Positions 22,735-33,850 of a DNA stretch of 64,000 nucleotides are shown piece after piece (positions within the stretch are counted from its first letter, which is position 1; every line of letters begins with the position of its first letter). Made by a program: the position numbers and the translations under genes. Source of the stretch: Siphonodentalium dalli. Taxonomy: Eukaryota > Mollusca > Scaphopoda > Gadilida > Siphonodentaliidae. The stretch lies in NCBI GenBank assembly GCA_032622095.1, contig CP136068.1, positions 111,861,546 to 111,925,545 on the forward strand, read 5' to 3'. The notes beneath the pieces were generated by a model. That model had not been told where the DNA came from. It saw nothing but the letters and a program-made list of their open reading frames with translations, and ran no database searches.

Positions 22735-23607
22735 CTGAAATTAAATATGCATAGGCCTTATAATACTATATAAACACATGGCTTTATTTTCCCACAGCAA
22801 TGTTATCCAAGACATTTGATGTGCATTCATGCGAAATAATATAAATTTAACAACAATCGCAAATAAGTACATTTCATTTAAAGATAAATCCACTTCGTTC
22901 TATTTTCATATTTAACAACTACACGTCAGTAGTGAGATTTCCCACTTCAAAGCCACAAGGAAACGCCCGTAACATTACTGTTAAAGTTGTGTGGCCGATA
23001 AATGTCCAATCAGCCCAATAAGATTTAATCAAATCTTGACGGTAAACATTGGAAAACATCAAAACATTGACAAATATTCTGAAAGTCATATTCGTACTAA
23101 AATATTTGAACTTATAACACGATTAACAATGTTTGTTGACATATCACTTTAACAGTTTTCTTTACGTTACAATGGTTTCAAAAAACGAAATTTGTATATA
23201 AATGGTGTATTTATACCCAACCATCCGCGTTGACTAGTGGTAACGTTTTGTCCACGTGATGCCCGACACTGCTTGTACTTGGATAGTCACTTTAAGGTTA
23301 AGCTAGTGTTTCGTGTATTTTTTTGCCCCGACAGCTCATCAGGGGCAAAGCGCTTAATTTAGATAAGTCGAAATTGTTTACGTCTGGTTACATGTAGTGC
23401 ATGTATATACTGAATACATCGGATTCCATTTGGTTGCCACGTCATGTGGTAGATTCTTATTTGCAAATTGCATGCAATATGTATATCCGGAATACATCGG
23501 ATTCCACTTGGGTGCCACGTCATGTGGAATATTGGTATTTGCCACGTCCTGTGGAAGATTGGTATGGTATTTGCCACGTCATGTGGAAGGTTCACATTTG
23601 CACATTT

Positions 23608-23722
23608 CATGCAATCTGTATGTCACATTCCATGCAATCTGTATGTCACATTCCATGCAATCTGTATGTCACATTCCATTCAATCTGTATGTCACATTCC
23701 ATGCAATCTGTATGTCACATTC
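23608..23722. repeat. 23-bp minisatellite, five units (unit A)
   Basis: There are five units of CATGCAATCTGTATGTCACATTC-like sequence, one with CATT in place of CATG. Just before them, CCACGTCATGTGG, itself an imperfect palindrome, occurs four times with small variations. The unit is not a multiple of three, so the three open reading frames across it are artefacts. Confidence 0.95.
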
Positions 23723-24061
23723 GTGAAGGAACACATCGGATTCCAGTTTAAATTTGCATATTCTATGCAGACTCCAGGAGAAACGTCGCACATAAAGTGC
23801 GAATTCCGATATTTTGAGATGTACTATTACAGCATGCGCACGTGGCGAGTTGGCGCTCAATCACGCTGATAGGAGGGTCCAGTGGCTTTAAAATCGCAAT
23901 TAGAGAACTAGCAATAATGATGTAAGAACAAGGTTCATCTATCTGTCCATGTTCTTAGTGTCAACGCTTTTTACATACTTTTATATTATGTTGCACTCTT
24001 ACACACTGGGAATACATTCGGTCACTATACCACACGTAGGAATTTATATTGAGAATTTTAA

Positions 24062-24225
24062 GTGTATGATTATAAGAAATGACTTGCAGATCGATTGGGG
24101 TCATTGAATTTTGACCGTCTAGAGTAATTAAACAAAGTGTGTGAATCCCGATTTTGTTTAATTACTCCGCCAGTCAAAAACAATGACACCAATCGATCTG
24201 CAAGTCATTTCAGATAATCATACAC
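24062..24225. repeat. 164-bp palindrome in unit A
   Basis: Outer arms GTGTATGATTAT...TTGCAGATCGATTGG and their complement, with an inner pair (GAGTAATTAAACAAA / TTTGTTTAATTACTC) around a short loop. It is duplicated at 25979-26142. Confidence 0.85.
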
Positions 24226-24568
24226 CAGTACATTTTAATAGAACATTAATACTTTGAAATGTTTTTCAAAAGTACAACAACAATTGTAAGCAACATATAT
24301 TGTTCAAATTCCAGCACAGTCTCCCAATAACAACACGCAGCTTGGTGTGACTCATCGTTTTCTGTGAAGTGGACACCACGCACCGAGCGCGTGCACACGG
24401 TCGCTCTGGAGTAATGTAGGTGTTCATCGCTTTTTTTATGAAGTGGTCGACTTCAGTTATTGTCGGAAACATTCGTTTAACCGTATCGCGATTTGCACTG
24501 ATTCTTAAGGAAGCTAATTGTGTGAATGCAGAGGGTGTGTGATTATATTCATGTATACACCATTACAA

Positions 24569-24616
24569 CTAGCAGGTGACCTGAGCTAGGAGAATCACCG
24601 ACACAGCAATGGCATA
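24569..24616 (-). pseudogene. Truncated duplicate of tetraspanin exon 3 with in-frame stop
   Basis: The tandem duplication placed a copy of the 5' part of exon 3, with its CAG acceptor (24619-24617) and intron sequence, upstream of the real exon in the direction of transcription. It reads YAIAVSVILLAQVTC and then TAG (24571-24569). The last bases (CTGCTAG) are not tetraspanin sequence but the terminal bases of the Helitron-like element now ending at 26486. If spliced in, it would stop the protein within membrane segment 3 at residue 118, giving a form without the large loop. It has no donor of its own, so it could only act as a terminal exon. Confidence 0.85.
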
Positions 24617-25496
24617 CTGAAATTAAATATGCATAGGCCTTATAATACTACATAAACACATGGCTTTATTTTCCCACAGCAATGTTATCCAAGACATTCG
24701 ATGTGTATTCATGCGAAATAATATAAATTTAACAACAATCACAAATAAGTACATTTCATTTAAAGATAAATCCACTTCGTTCTATTTTCATAGTTAACAA
24801 CTACACGTCAGTAGTGAGATTTCCCATTTCAAAGCCACAAGGAAACGCCCGTAACATTACTGTTAAAGTTGTGTTGCCGATAAATGTCCAATCAGCCCAA
24901 TAAGATTTAATCAAATCTTGACGGTAAACATGGGAAAACATCAAAATATTGACAAATATTCTGAAAGTCATATTCGGACTAAAATATTTGAACTTATAAC
25001 ACGATTAACAATGTTTGTTGACATATCACTTTAACAGTTTTCTTTACGTTACAATGGTTTCAAAAAACGAAATTTGTATTTAAAATGGTGTATTTATACC
25101 CAACCATCCGCGTTGACTAGTGGTAACGTTTGTACCACGTGATGCCCGACACTGCTTGTACTTGGGTAGTCACTTTAAGGTTAAGCTAGTGTTTCGTGTA
25201 TTTTTTTGCCCCGACAGCTCATCAGGGGCAAAGCGCTGAATTTAGATAAGTCGAAATTGTTTACGTCTGGTTACATGTAGTGCATGTATATACGGAATAC
25301 AAGTACATCGGATTCCATTTGGTTGCCACGTCATGTGGTAGATTCTTATTTGCAAATTTCATGCAATATGTATATCCGGAATACATCGGATTCCACTTGG
25401 GTGCCACGTCATGTGGAATATTGGTATTTGCCACGTCATGTGGAAGATTGGTATGGTATTTGCCACGTCATGGGGAAGATTCACATTTGCACATTT

Positions 25497-25634
25497 CATG
25501 CAATCTGTATGTCACATTCCATGCAATCTGTATGTCACATTCCATGCAATCTGTATGTCACATTCCATGCAATCTGTATGTCACATTCCATGCAATCTGT
25601 ATGTCACATTTCATGCAATCTGTATGTCACATTC
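25497..25634. repeat. 23-bp minisatellite, six units (unit B)
   Basis: The same repeat as at 23608, with six units instead of five. It has therefore changed length since the duplication, or one copy contracted. Confidence 0.95.
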
Positions 25635-25978
25635 GTGAAGGAATACATCGGATTCCAGTTTAAACTTGCATATTCTATGCAGACTCCATGGAGAAACGTC
25701 GCACATAAAGTGCGAATTCCGATATTTTGAGATGTACTATTACAGCATGCGCACGTGGCGAGTTGGCGCTCAGTCACGCTGATAGGAGGGTCCAGTGGCT
25801 TTAAAATCGCAATTAGAGAACTAGCAATAATGATGTAAGAACAAGGTTCATCTATCTGTCCATGTTCTTTCTTAGTGTCAACGCTTTTTACATACTTTTA
25901 TATTATTTTGCACTCTTACACACTGGGAGTACATTCGGTCACTATAACACACGTAGGAATTTATATTGAGAATTTTAA

Positions 25979-26142
25979 GTGTATGATTATAAGAAATGAC
26001 TTGCAGATCGATTGGGGTCATTGAATTTTGACCGTCTAGAGTAATTAAACAAAGTGTGTGAATCCCGATTTTGTTTAATTACTCCGCCAGTCAAAAACAA
26101 TGACACCAATCGATCTGCAAGTCATTTCAGATAATCATACAC
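25979..26142. repeat. 164-bp palindrome in unit B
   Basis: This is a copy of the palindrome at 24062-24225 with the same arms and loop. Two long palindromes 1.9 kb apart in direct repeats make this intron a likely site of instability. Confidence 0.85.
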
Positions 26143-26485
26143 CAGTACATTTTAATAGAACATTAATACTTTGAAATGTTTTTCAAAAGTACAACAACAA
26201 TTGTAAGTAACATATATTGTTCAAATTCCAGCACAGTCTCCCAATAACAACACGCAGCTTGGTGTGACTCATCGTTTTCTGTGAAGTGGACACCACGCAC
26301 CGAGCGCGTGCACACGGTCGCTCTGGAGTAATGTAGGTGTTCATCGCTTTTTTTATGAAGTGGTCGACTTCAGTTATTGTCGGAAACATTCGTTTAACCG
26401 TATCGCGATTTGCACTGATTCTTAAGGAAGCTAATTGTGTGAATGCAGAGGGTGTGTGATTATATTCATGTATACACCATTACAA

Positions 26486-27126
26486 CTAGCAGGTGACCCG
26501 ACTTCGTCCGGGCTTTGACCTTGCATTGACCATTTTGATGGTCAAGATCAGGTCGGGGTCACAATTTGACCCGTCGAAAACACTCCCCCGATAAAAGTAT
26601 CCCTAGGCATCAAATTTCGTCGAAATCCGTTAATTTTTTTAATTTAATTTGAGTTAATTCTGCCTTTTTAATCAAGAGAAATGATGGTACCCGTCCCTAA
26701 AAGAGGTACGTTTGTGGGTCCTCTGGTGGAAAAACTTACCCGATGAAAATCTCCCCCGTTCCTTGGAACCACTAAGTACGAAGACAGAAATAAGGATCAC
26801 ACAACACGCTCATGTCTGGATACAGACATACTCACGTCTGGCCCCAGACATAATAATCACATTACACGCATACGCTCTTTATCAACGACACTGCGGATAC
26901 GACGCTCTTTATCTATCAACGCGATTAACCACACAGTACCAATGACGGTCATTTTGGTGACTGCGATTGGAGAAGGGGTGCTCTGACGTTCTCAGAATCG
27001 GTGCGATGACACTTCGTGTGGGATTTTACCCTTAGATAGGAAGTTTGGGCTCAATACGTCCGGCAGTTTTCCCGACCATAGCTAACAGACAAACAGACAG
27101 ACAGAAGTCCAAAAATATATAGTAGA
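26486..27126 (-). mobile_element. Non-autonomous Helitron-like element, copy 1
   Basis: Read on the minus strand it starts TC after an A and ends CTAG before a T, the insertion pattern of Helitrons. Near the end it has a CCCGGACGAAGTCGGG hairpin about 11 bases before CTAG. A GTCTGT-rich tract lies near the TC end. Three relatives are in the window (30911, 51590, 52239). The interior is non-coding and diverged. It lies in intron 2 of tetraspanin 1, and its CTAG end is at the breakpoint of the 1.9-kb duplication. Confidence 0.8.
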
Positions 27127-28824
27127 TGTACACACTATCATGAGAGATTGCTCGTATACTCTGCGTACATTTTATTAGTGGTCCCACTTCAGTCTGACTG
27201 AAATCCGACTAGCTATACTTGCCAGTTTGATAGTATACCTTAAAGCCACATGGCGGTATGCGCTCCAAAATACACATGCATAATATTATCGCGTTTGAAT
27301 TTGTCCCAGTATAGGTCGATAAGTATCTGAACTACCTTTGTACGAGCATTATGTAACCCAAAAAGACACATTGGACTTGTAGGGACCTGCGAATATTCGA
27401 GATTCGATTCGATGTCGATATCGGGCACAAGATTCGAGATCGACACCAAATCGGTCCACTGATTCGGGTATTTTCGAATTGGTGTTACTTCGGTGTAGTC
27501 TCGTTTTTGCGTCTAAATAACACATGCCAAATGACCTGAACTCACAAAAATGGAAGCACAAGGTTGCCAAGTTAGCCAACATAGGTAATTTTGAATGTTT
27601 ACCGTTCAGAATAGATGTGCGTTATGCAAATTATGTGCTTCGATCGCAACCCGTGATGGTGATCAATCGCCGCATATATTTGTAATCTGTATCGACACTA
27701 TGTATTAAAATTGTCTACATGGTGCATGGTCGCTAGATACATAACTCAGTTGATTACCTTATGTTTAGAACTTCAGATATCCAATTCAGATTATATGAAT
27801 AAAATTCAATGTCAGCCGCCGTTATAAGTGACAAAACATAGATTGGAATGAACAGAAATGGTGAGAAACCTTAGAACAATCGCTCTATTATGTTCTTAAA
27901 TGGACGTCATCGTGTGCGACCAGTAATCTGCGACACAGCCGGCAGAATTGCTATAAATTTCCTACTTTCAGTTTCTGTTTCCCATGAAATCAAGAGCGTT
28001 GCACCAAGTTTCGATCCGTTGAATCTTAATTGTTGATAACAATTTGTGTCTGTTTTCTGGGACCCCCTCCGTGAAGACAACTACTGTGAATATGTGATCT
28101 AGGTGTTTGATCTATTTTGGGGTGAACAGTTTAACAGATAACTACCATTGGTATCGGACTACAACATATACATGTAGCTGAACGGTGTACCTATGTCCAC
28201 TTGTGTCAAATCTGTATTATCTTTATTAAATAATGTAGACAAGTTACTTCCATTCCATGGGGTTTGTGATACGTTGATTGAACTGTTTTTAAGTGTTTTA
28301 TTGTCACCTCTTGTATCATGTTCGCCATGGCACAACTAGATAGACATTCAATGCAACATATCCCAAACCCTCCATGAGACTGAGAGTGACTTGTCCATGT
28401 CATGATTTTCCACCAAAAAAAAACAACACAAGTTCCAACGGATGTTTAAGGAGATTAACATTGTTATATAGTATCTAGTGACATGCAGTTTTTTGTCATG
28501 AGACGCCGAACTACACACTGGTAAACAATATCAATCACTAGCTGATTCGATTCGATGTCGATATCAGGAAGGAGATTCGAGATTCGATTCGATGCAAAAT
28601 AAATAATAGTATAAATTGCAATAAAAGGTTGAAATTATGTTAAAAACAAAACTACTCGAACGAGGCTAAGATTTTGAAGCGCTAACACGGACAGTGTACA
28701 GTATTTAATACTGATCATTATGATGGTATAATGTTCACACACAAAATAATAATGCCAAAATATTAACCAGTGGTAATTACATTACTATTTTTATGTAACA
28801 AATAACATACAAATATTCACTCAC
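27127..28824. other. Part of tetraspanin 1 intron 2, no exon seen
   Basis: It contains two related blocks with GATTCGATTCGATGTCGATATC (about 27405-27460 and 28545-28595). A segment at about 27280-27370 is similar to 31540-31660 (CATAATATTATCGC..TTTGAATTTG and GACACATTGGACTTG). These look like dispersed repeats. I found no exon with splice sites. Confidence 0.5.
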
Positions 28825-29076
28825 AATGGTAAGCAAGCATTCACTGTTGCAGCAAGCTCCACAGCAACCAAGAAATCCGAGAGCTGCAATCACGGCACCC
28901 AATACAATCACGAAATAGTTCAGTGACTCCAAATAATCCAACAAGTTGCCGGTCTGGGAAATGACGACCTCCTTTAGAATGGGCGTGATTGTATTGAGGA
29001 ATATATTTGAGTCGAGAATAAAATCGGGGCGAACTTTGAAGATAACGCCAATTGCCAGCAACGCCAACCCGAGCAA
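28825..29076 (-). CDS. Tetraspanin 1, exon 2 (rest of TM1, small loop, TM2)
   Basis: 84 codons between acceptor CAG (29079-29077) and donor GTGAGT (28824-28819), phase 0. It runs LLGLALLAIGVIFKV (end of membrane segment 1), a small extracellular loop (about residues 35-72), then YFVIVLGAVIAALGFLGCCG and ACCNSECLLTI. The LGFLGCCGA..NSECLL run at the inner end of membrane segment 2 is one of the most conserved tetraspanin signatures; its cysteines are probable palmitoylation sites. Confidence 0.97.
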
Positions 29077-29151
29077 CTGAAAGACGAAATGTGATAATTA
29101 TATGTTACTTGGTTTTACATGATAGGTTTACACGTAGGTTTAATATCTTAA

Positions 29152-29517
29152 TATTGCATTATCCGAATTAACGCTCAAATTTTATCATTTAGTTGGCTTC
29201 TGGGGTAGAACATATTTCATTCGAGTTGAGGAACCCACCCATCAAAGCTCAGAGTTATCAGATATCGATTTTTGACATCTGTTATTTTTTAACACCGGGT
29301 ATATTCGACGGCGTAGCAAATATTCGACGAGCCGATCGACATACTCTCGACAAAATGTTGATATACGACACGTTTTGGAAAATGTTATACTAGAGTGACA
29401 GTAGTTAGCATTTTTTTTGGCGATTATTCGATTGACATATAAATCGTCTTTTGAAGAAATGTTGGGTGTTGTTGGAATCGGGCGATACGCGGGACCATCG
29501 AATCGGGTTGTGCATCT
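29152..29517. mobile_element. TTAA-flanked MITE, family C, 75 bp from exon 2
   Basis: Flanked by TTAA at 29148-29151 and 29518-29521. The left end TATTGCATTATCCG and the right end CGGGTTGTGCATCT are diverged inverted ends. Internal landmarks are TTGGCTTCTGGGGTA, TCAGATATCGATTTTTG and AGAAATGTTG. It lies in intron 1 of tetraspanin 1, close to the exon 2 acceptor. Confidence 0.8.
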
Positions 29518-29678
29518 TTAATAGAAGATTCTGTACAGGTATAGACTTTCGAAAGGTGACGTTACATGTTTTTAATTTTGATCAGACCAGCAAACATGTC
29601 AATGGTCGCCTTTGATAAAGAGCGTCCATGGTTTGGTTTAGTTTCACAAAGGTAATATATAATAAAGAGCGTTACCAA

Positions 29679-30429
29679 TGAATGTGTCAGTGACACTGTA
29701 GATTAACTTGGAGAGGGGGTAATGCCATACATCACAGTCAATGTAGCGATAAGGAATGCGGAACGTTTAAATGTTTAAAGTATTTATAGATGCATAGTAA
29801 AATGAAGATGGCCACCGCCACCACCGGCATGCAGCCATGTTTTGATTGAATATCGTTCAAATTCGAAAACTCCCATCTAGAAGTGATCCTGAACATGACT
29901 GTAAAATTTAAAACAGTTCTCCAATAAATGTCGGCTGTAAAATCCAAGATGGCAAAGTTTTTAACAAAATTTGAAAATAACAGTTATGGCTACCATCTAG
30001 TGGTCACCCTGAAGATCCATATGTAGTATTTAGTGACACTCAGATTAGATATGAGGTCTGTAGGGTATGGATAAGGATTTAGTAATGCAAGGGGAAAAAT
30101 CCAAGATGGCCACTGGCGGCCATAGTTTTGAAGTAAATTCAAATCAATTCGATGGCTCCCATCTGGTGGTCACAAAGAATATCAACATGAAGTTAGGTGA
30201 TGATTGGATGTAAGGTGTCCGAAATGTTTAATCATGCATAGAGTACAATTCGAGACGTCCGCCGGCGGCCATGTTTTTCAACGAAATTGGGAAACAATTG
30301 ATGACTCCCATCTAGTGGTCACCCAAAATATATCCGTATGGCGTTTGGTGACGATCGGATGAGGGTTGTTGCCTGTAGGGAGTACTAAATGGCAATAGCT
30401 CAAATTGTCTTCGTAAAGTTTTGAGCTAA
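29679..30429. repeat. Interspersed repeat D, copy 1
   Basis: It starts with AATGTGTCAGTGACACTGTA and ends with CAATAGCTCAAA...TTTTGAGCTAA. In between, diverged tandem units of about 130-190 bp carry CCAAGATGGCC, GGCGGCCATGTTTT and ATCTAGTGGTCAC. A second copy with the same ends is at 34906-35737. Non-coding; class unknown. The palindromic AGCTCAA/TTGAGCT end may be a structural terminus. Confidence 0.65.
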
Positions 30430-30910
30430 TTATGATCATCCGTACAGCCGATGGTGGTTTAAATTGTGTTCTGCCTTTTATCTGTTAAGTGAGGTGGCGT
30501 CGGAATTTTTGGGACACATCCCTCGACCCATAATTCGACCAAAATTGTTTAGCAAGTTTTTTTCCCGACTATTTTTCGACACCACCTAGAAACACGAAAT
30601 ATATTGTTTCGGAAGAATATTAGCATTTTCAAGTTTATTGTCATGTTCCTTTCGAATACCTATTACATGTTGGTCTGTTTCATTTAAAATAGCTTTGTTA
30701 GACAGATCAGTGATTGCATATATAGATTGACAGATCAGGGATGCAACGTGTCAATGCATTATCTGTTCGGAGTGACATACAGACTGACACATACAGGTAG
30801 CTAGTAAATTTACAATATAGGAAACAATATATACTGACTGTCAGTTAGCATGCAGTACACTAGCTCAGTGTTAAGGCCAAACATTGTTGAAAAGTAATAT
30901 ATATATATAA

Positions 30911-31511
30911 CTAGCCGATGAGCCCGACGTTGTCCGGGCTATTCAAAAACCAAATTTCAAGTCGATGGCTCCACCCGTTTCCTAGATCTGGTCTGCGCAT
31001 GCGCGAAGCTGGCGTCGCACGGGCTCGGCGACCCGATAAAATTCGTATCCGGGGCAAGATACATTCACATAGCAAATTTCAAGTCGATAGCTCCACCCGT
31101 TTCCGAGATCTCGTCTGCGCATGGACGAAGCTGGCGTCGCACGGGCTCGGCGACCCGATAAAATTCGTATCCGAGGCAAGATACATTCACATATCAAATT
31201 TCAAGTCGATAGCTCGACTCGTTTCCGAGATCTTGTCTGCGCATGCGCGAAGCTGGCGTCGCACGGACTCGGCGGCCCGATAAAATTCGTATCCGGGGCA
31301 AGATACATTCACATACCAAATTTCAAGTCGATAGCTCCACCCGTTTCCGAGATCTCGTCTGCGCATGCGCTGCACGGGCGTCGCACGGGCTCACCAATAC
31401 GACAACGACGACCGCCTGGTCAAACTACACACACGTACCAAGTTTCGTAGATTTGTATAAATGACAGACAGACAGACAGACAGACAGAGGTCTTCAAAAA
31501 TATATATGAGA
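30911..31511 (-). mobile_element. Helitron-like element, copy 2, with 121-bp internal repeats
   Basis: On the minus strand it begins TC after A and ends CTAG before T, with a CCCGGACAACGTCGGG hairpin near the end. The interior has about four tandem units of 121-122 bp starting AAATTTCAAGTCGATAGCTC at 30953, 31074, 31196 and 31317. A (GACA)n tract lies at about 31463-31488. The several overlapping open frames here on both strands come from the repeated unit and are not genes. Confidence 0.8.
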
Positions 31512-32819
31512 TAAATCATAATTTAGAGAATTAGACTTGCACTCCAAACTACACATAATAATATTCGCCTTTGAATTTGCTTACGGTTTGGAAACAGATC
31601 GATAAATACTTGAATTACCTTTCTAGTTTCATTATATGTCCTAGAAAGACGCATTGAATTTAGTCATAAAACACACAACTTTGAACACGCTGTTTGGGTC
31701 CCAAACAAACACAGCCATTTGCATTGCATGGCATGGAACAGAAAAAGACCGTTCCTTGTTAGTCTATTCCCGGATATGGTAGAAACAAAGCGCATTTGTT
31801 TCTCTTTTGTGCGAAATGGCTGTGACCATGTGAAAGTATTTTTTTCAGAGCATATGAAGCCGGTGTATCAATATTTCGTGTATGTGTCAACCTATCTTAT
31901 ACATCCTTACATAATCTTGTACAAAAATAAACAACCAATCCTTCTAATTTGCAGAGACATAATTTGGATGATCGAATGAGCCGCGTCCGTTTAATTAACG
32001 TAAATACATATTTTATTAATCTCCGGCAGTTGTTAGCAAACAGCTGCACACATTACTTGGAGATCCAAACAATGCGTGCAACTGCATGATATCTACCCAC
32101 AACAGGTATACTACTCTAACGGAAGATGAGCGTCCTATTCACACCAGAGCCCTGGTACAATGTTGCATTCGAACCAATGACGTACAGGATTGCATGTATA
32201 TATATACTAGTACTCTATATCTCGTTGAGTAAGATTTTATCTACCAAGTACTCGAGAGCTGCGCAGTTATGACCCCCACATGTCTACGAGTTCAGTAAAA
32301 CGTGTACTCAACACTGAAAGTGAAATCGCTCAACAACCGATTGATTTTGCCCAAGAGTTGACTGAAAATGCTGATTTCTCAGTTAAGGAGTTGGCTAGGA
32401 ATTTGTGTTGTTAGAATTCTCGAAACTGAACTGGGGATATGTCCAGAACCAGAGACCGAATCATATTTGGAAATACCTGTATCGGGAAATTTATTAAATT
32501 TCCGATATAGTATCCGAAATCTGTTTGAAGATGTAAAATTATTCTGTGATAAATTTGATTCATATGGGCCATATGTCTGGATTGTATGTGGTGTCCGTGA
32601 AATTAGAACCCCGGCCTCAAATTGTTTTTACTCTTTAAAGAGGCGATGAATTTATGAAGTTCCGACATACCTATTGGCCATCTCCCATCTCAATGTTGCA
32701 TTTATAGATAAAAAAATAATGTTGAAACGTAAAATAAACATCTCGAAATGACTACCACTATATATGCACATCGTTTTAAATAGAATTAGTGTTCTTAGAA
32801 CTTTTAAGCAACGTGTTGT
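31512..32819. other. Part of tetraspanin 1 intron 1, no exon seen
   Basis: It includes a segment at 31540-31660 related to 27280-27370. Open frames at 31719-31979 and 32368-32649 have no recognised motifs or splice pattern. No inverted-repeat element is evident. Confidence 0.45.
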
Positions 32820-32823
32820 TTAA

Positions 32824-33214
32824 CCCTTTACCCAACAAACCGGCCAAAACCGGCCAAATAAAGCTTCAACAGCCTAAAATATCTTCGGTCTGTCTCAATA
32901 GAACCATACAAATATGGATATCATTGGAACCGGCTCCTTGACCGCATTGTGATAGTTACAGTTAGCCCTGTGCCAATGCATTCTCTTATATATGCGAGTC
33001 GACCATAGGTCGCCTCGCATATATAAGAGAATGCATTGGCCTAAACAAAAATCTTTTTTAACACTTTTTACCATTTTTTCTTACATTCTTTAACAATTTT
33101 ATAATTTTTAATGTGTTAAGCCAATGCATTCTCTTATATATGCGAGGCGACCTATGGTCGACTCGCATATATAAGAGAATGCATTGGCACAGGGCCCTTC
33201 TGTTGGGTAAAGGG
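32824..33214. mobile_element. piggyBac-type MITE with two 69-bp palindromes, copy 1
   Basis: 391 bp flanked by TTAA (32820-32823 and 33215-33218). The ends are CCCTTTACCCAACA and TGTTGGGTAAAGGG. TTAA duplication and CCC-starting ends fit piggyBac. Each half holds a near-perfect 69-bp palindrome, 32972-33040 and 33120-33188, both starting GCCAATGCATTCTCTTATAT and centred on a GTCGACCATAGGTCGCC-type core. The second is the reverse complement of the first. The centre is A/T-rich. Non-coding. Confidence 0.92.
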
Positions 33215-33574
33215 TTAAATCAGAATCAGATATCATGGTTTGTCATTGTTGAGTATACTCGTTACTCAACCCTTGAATACAAACCGCCCAACAAATTATC
33301 ACTCAAAGTGTTGAGTATAGAGATTTTAATCAACAAGATTTTCAGTGTATATGACAGTCGTACCCAAACGGGTGGTGTGATCACGCAACATCGGCTCCCA
33401 TTGGGGGGGGGGGGAGTTCATCAGTGCAGCTATAATATCTATGGCTCAACATAATAGAGTTGCACTGGTTATGTTATTGCAAAATTTATAGTTAGTGACG
33501 ACCTTCCGACTACTAGCCCATACAACAAACGTCACTAAATATCATAACTATGCCGACTCGTTTATAAACATGTA
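33215..33574. other. Spacer between MITEs, no exon seen
   Basis: Intron 1 sequence with a poly-G tract at about 33402-33413. The open frame that crosses the preceding palindrome and continues to 33454 is not a gene. Confidence 0.5.
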
Positions 33575-33710
33575 CAGTAATGCTCTAATTAATCGACTTC
33601 TTAACCAGAGCTTTCCGATGAATGGCAACAAGCCACATTTCCGACTAAATCCTGAAAAGTTACCCATAATTCTCCTGTGGTTAAGAAGTCGATTAATTAG
33701 AGCATTACTG
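33575..33710. mobile_element. Short Tc1/mariner- or pogo-like MITE
   Basis: 136 bp flanked by TA on both sides. The inverted ends of about 35 bp begin CAGTAATGCTCTAATTAATC and extend through GACTTCTTAACCA. TA duplication and a CAGT start are typical of the Tc1/mariner superfamily, especially pogo-like elements. There is no coding capacity. Confidence 0.85.
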
Positions 33711-33850
33711 TATAATGCTTGAATAGAGTCCATATCATCGATCGTCTAAAGACTCACACGATAAATGTACCGCTGTCTATGACACCACTATCGATACACT
33801 TCGAATGTTACCACCATATGACATTGGGACATGAGCAGACAGATTATTAA

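Larger units (their letters stand above)
22694..24575. repeat. 1.9-kb tandem duplication, unit A
   Basis: It matches 24576-26498 almost completely, including a 164-bp palindrome, a minisatellite and a GCCCCGACAGCTCATCAGGGGC hairpin-forming block. The left boundary is inside tetraspanin exon 3, at GTGACC (22694-22699). The same six bases stand at the junction (24576-24581) and at the right end (26493-26498), where they belong to a Helitron-like end. The duplication was therefore probably seeded by GTGACC microhomology. Confidence 0.95.
24576..26498. repeat. 1.9-kb tandem duplication, unit B
   Basis: This is the upstream copy with respect to tetraspanin 1 transcription. Differences from unit A are scattered substitutions, one extra minisatellite unit, and small insertions (for example near 25301 and 25868). 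It ends inside the first bases of the Helitron-like element at 26486, which fixes the right breakpoint. Confidence 0.95.

Noticed and set aside
23359-25730. Frames with repeated CNLYVTFHAICMSH-type peptide, and the possibility of a CRISPR-like array
   Set aside because: The 23-bp units are directly adjacent with no spacers, and the frame rotates from unit to unit because 23 is not divisible by three. It is a minisatellite in a eukaryotic intron.
30918-31464. Several overlapping 60-120-codon frames on both strands
   Set aside because: They come from the 121-bp tandem repeat inside a Helitron-like element.
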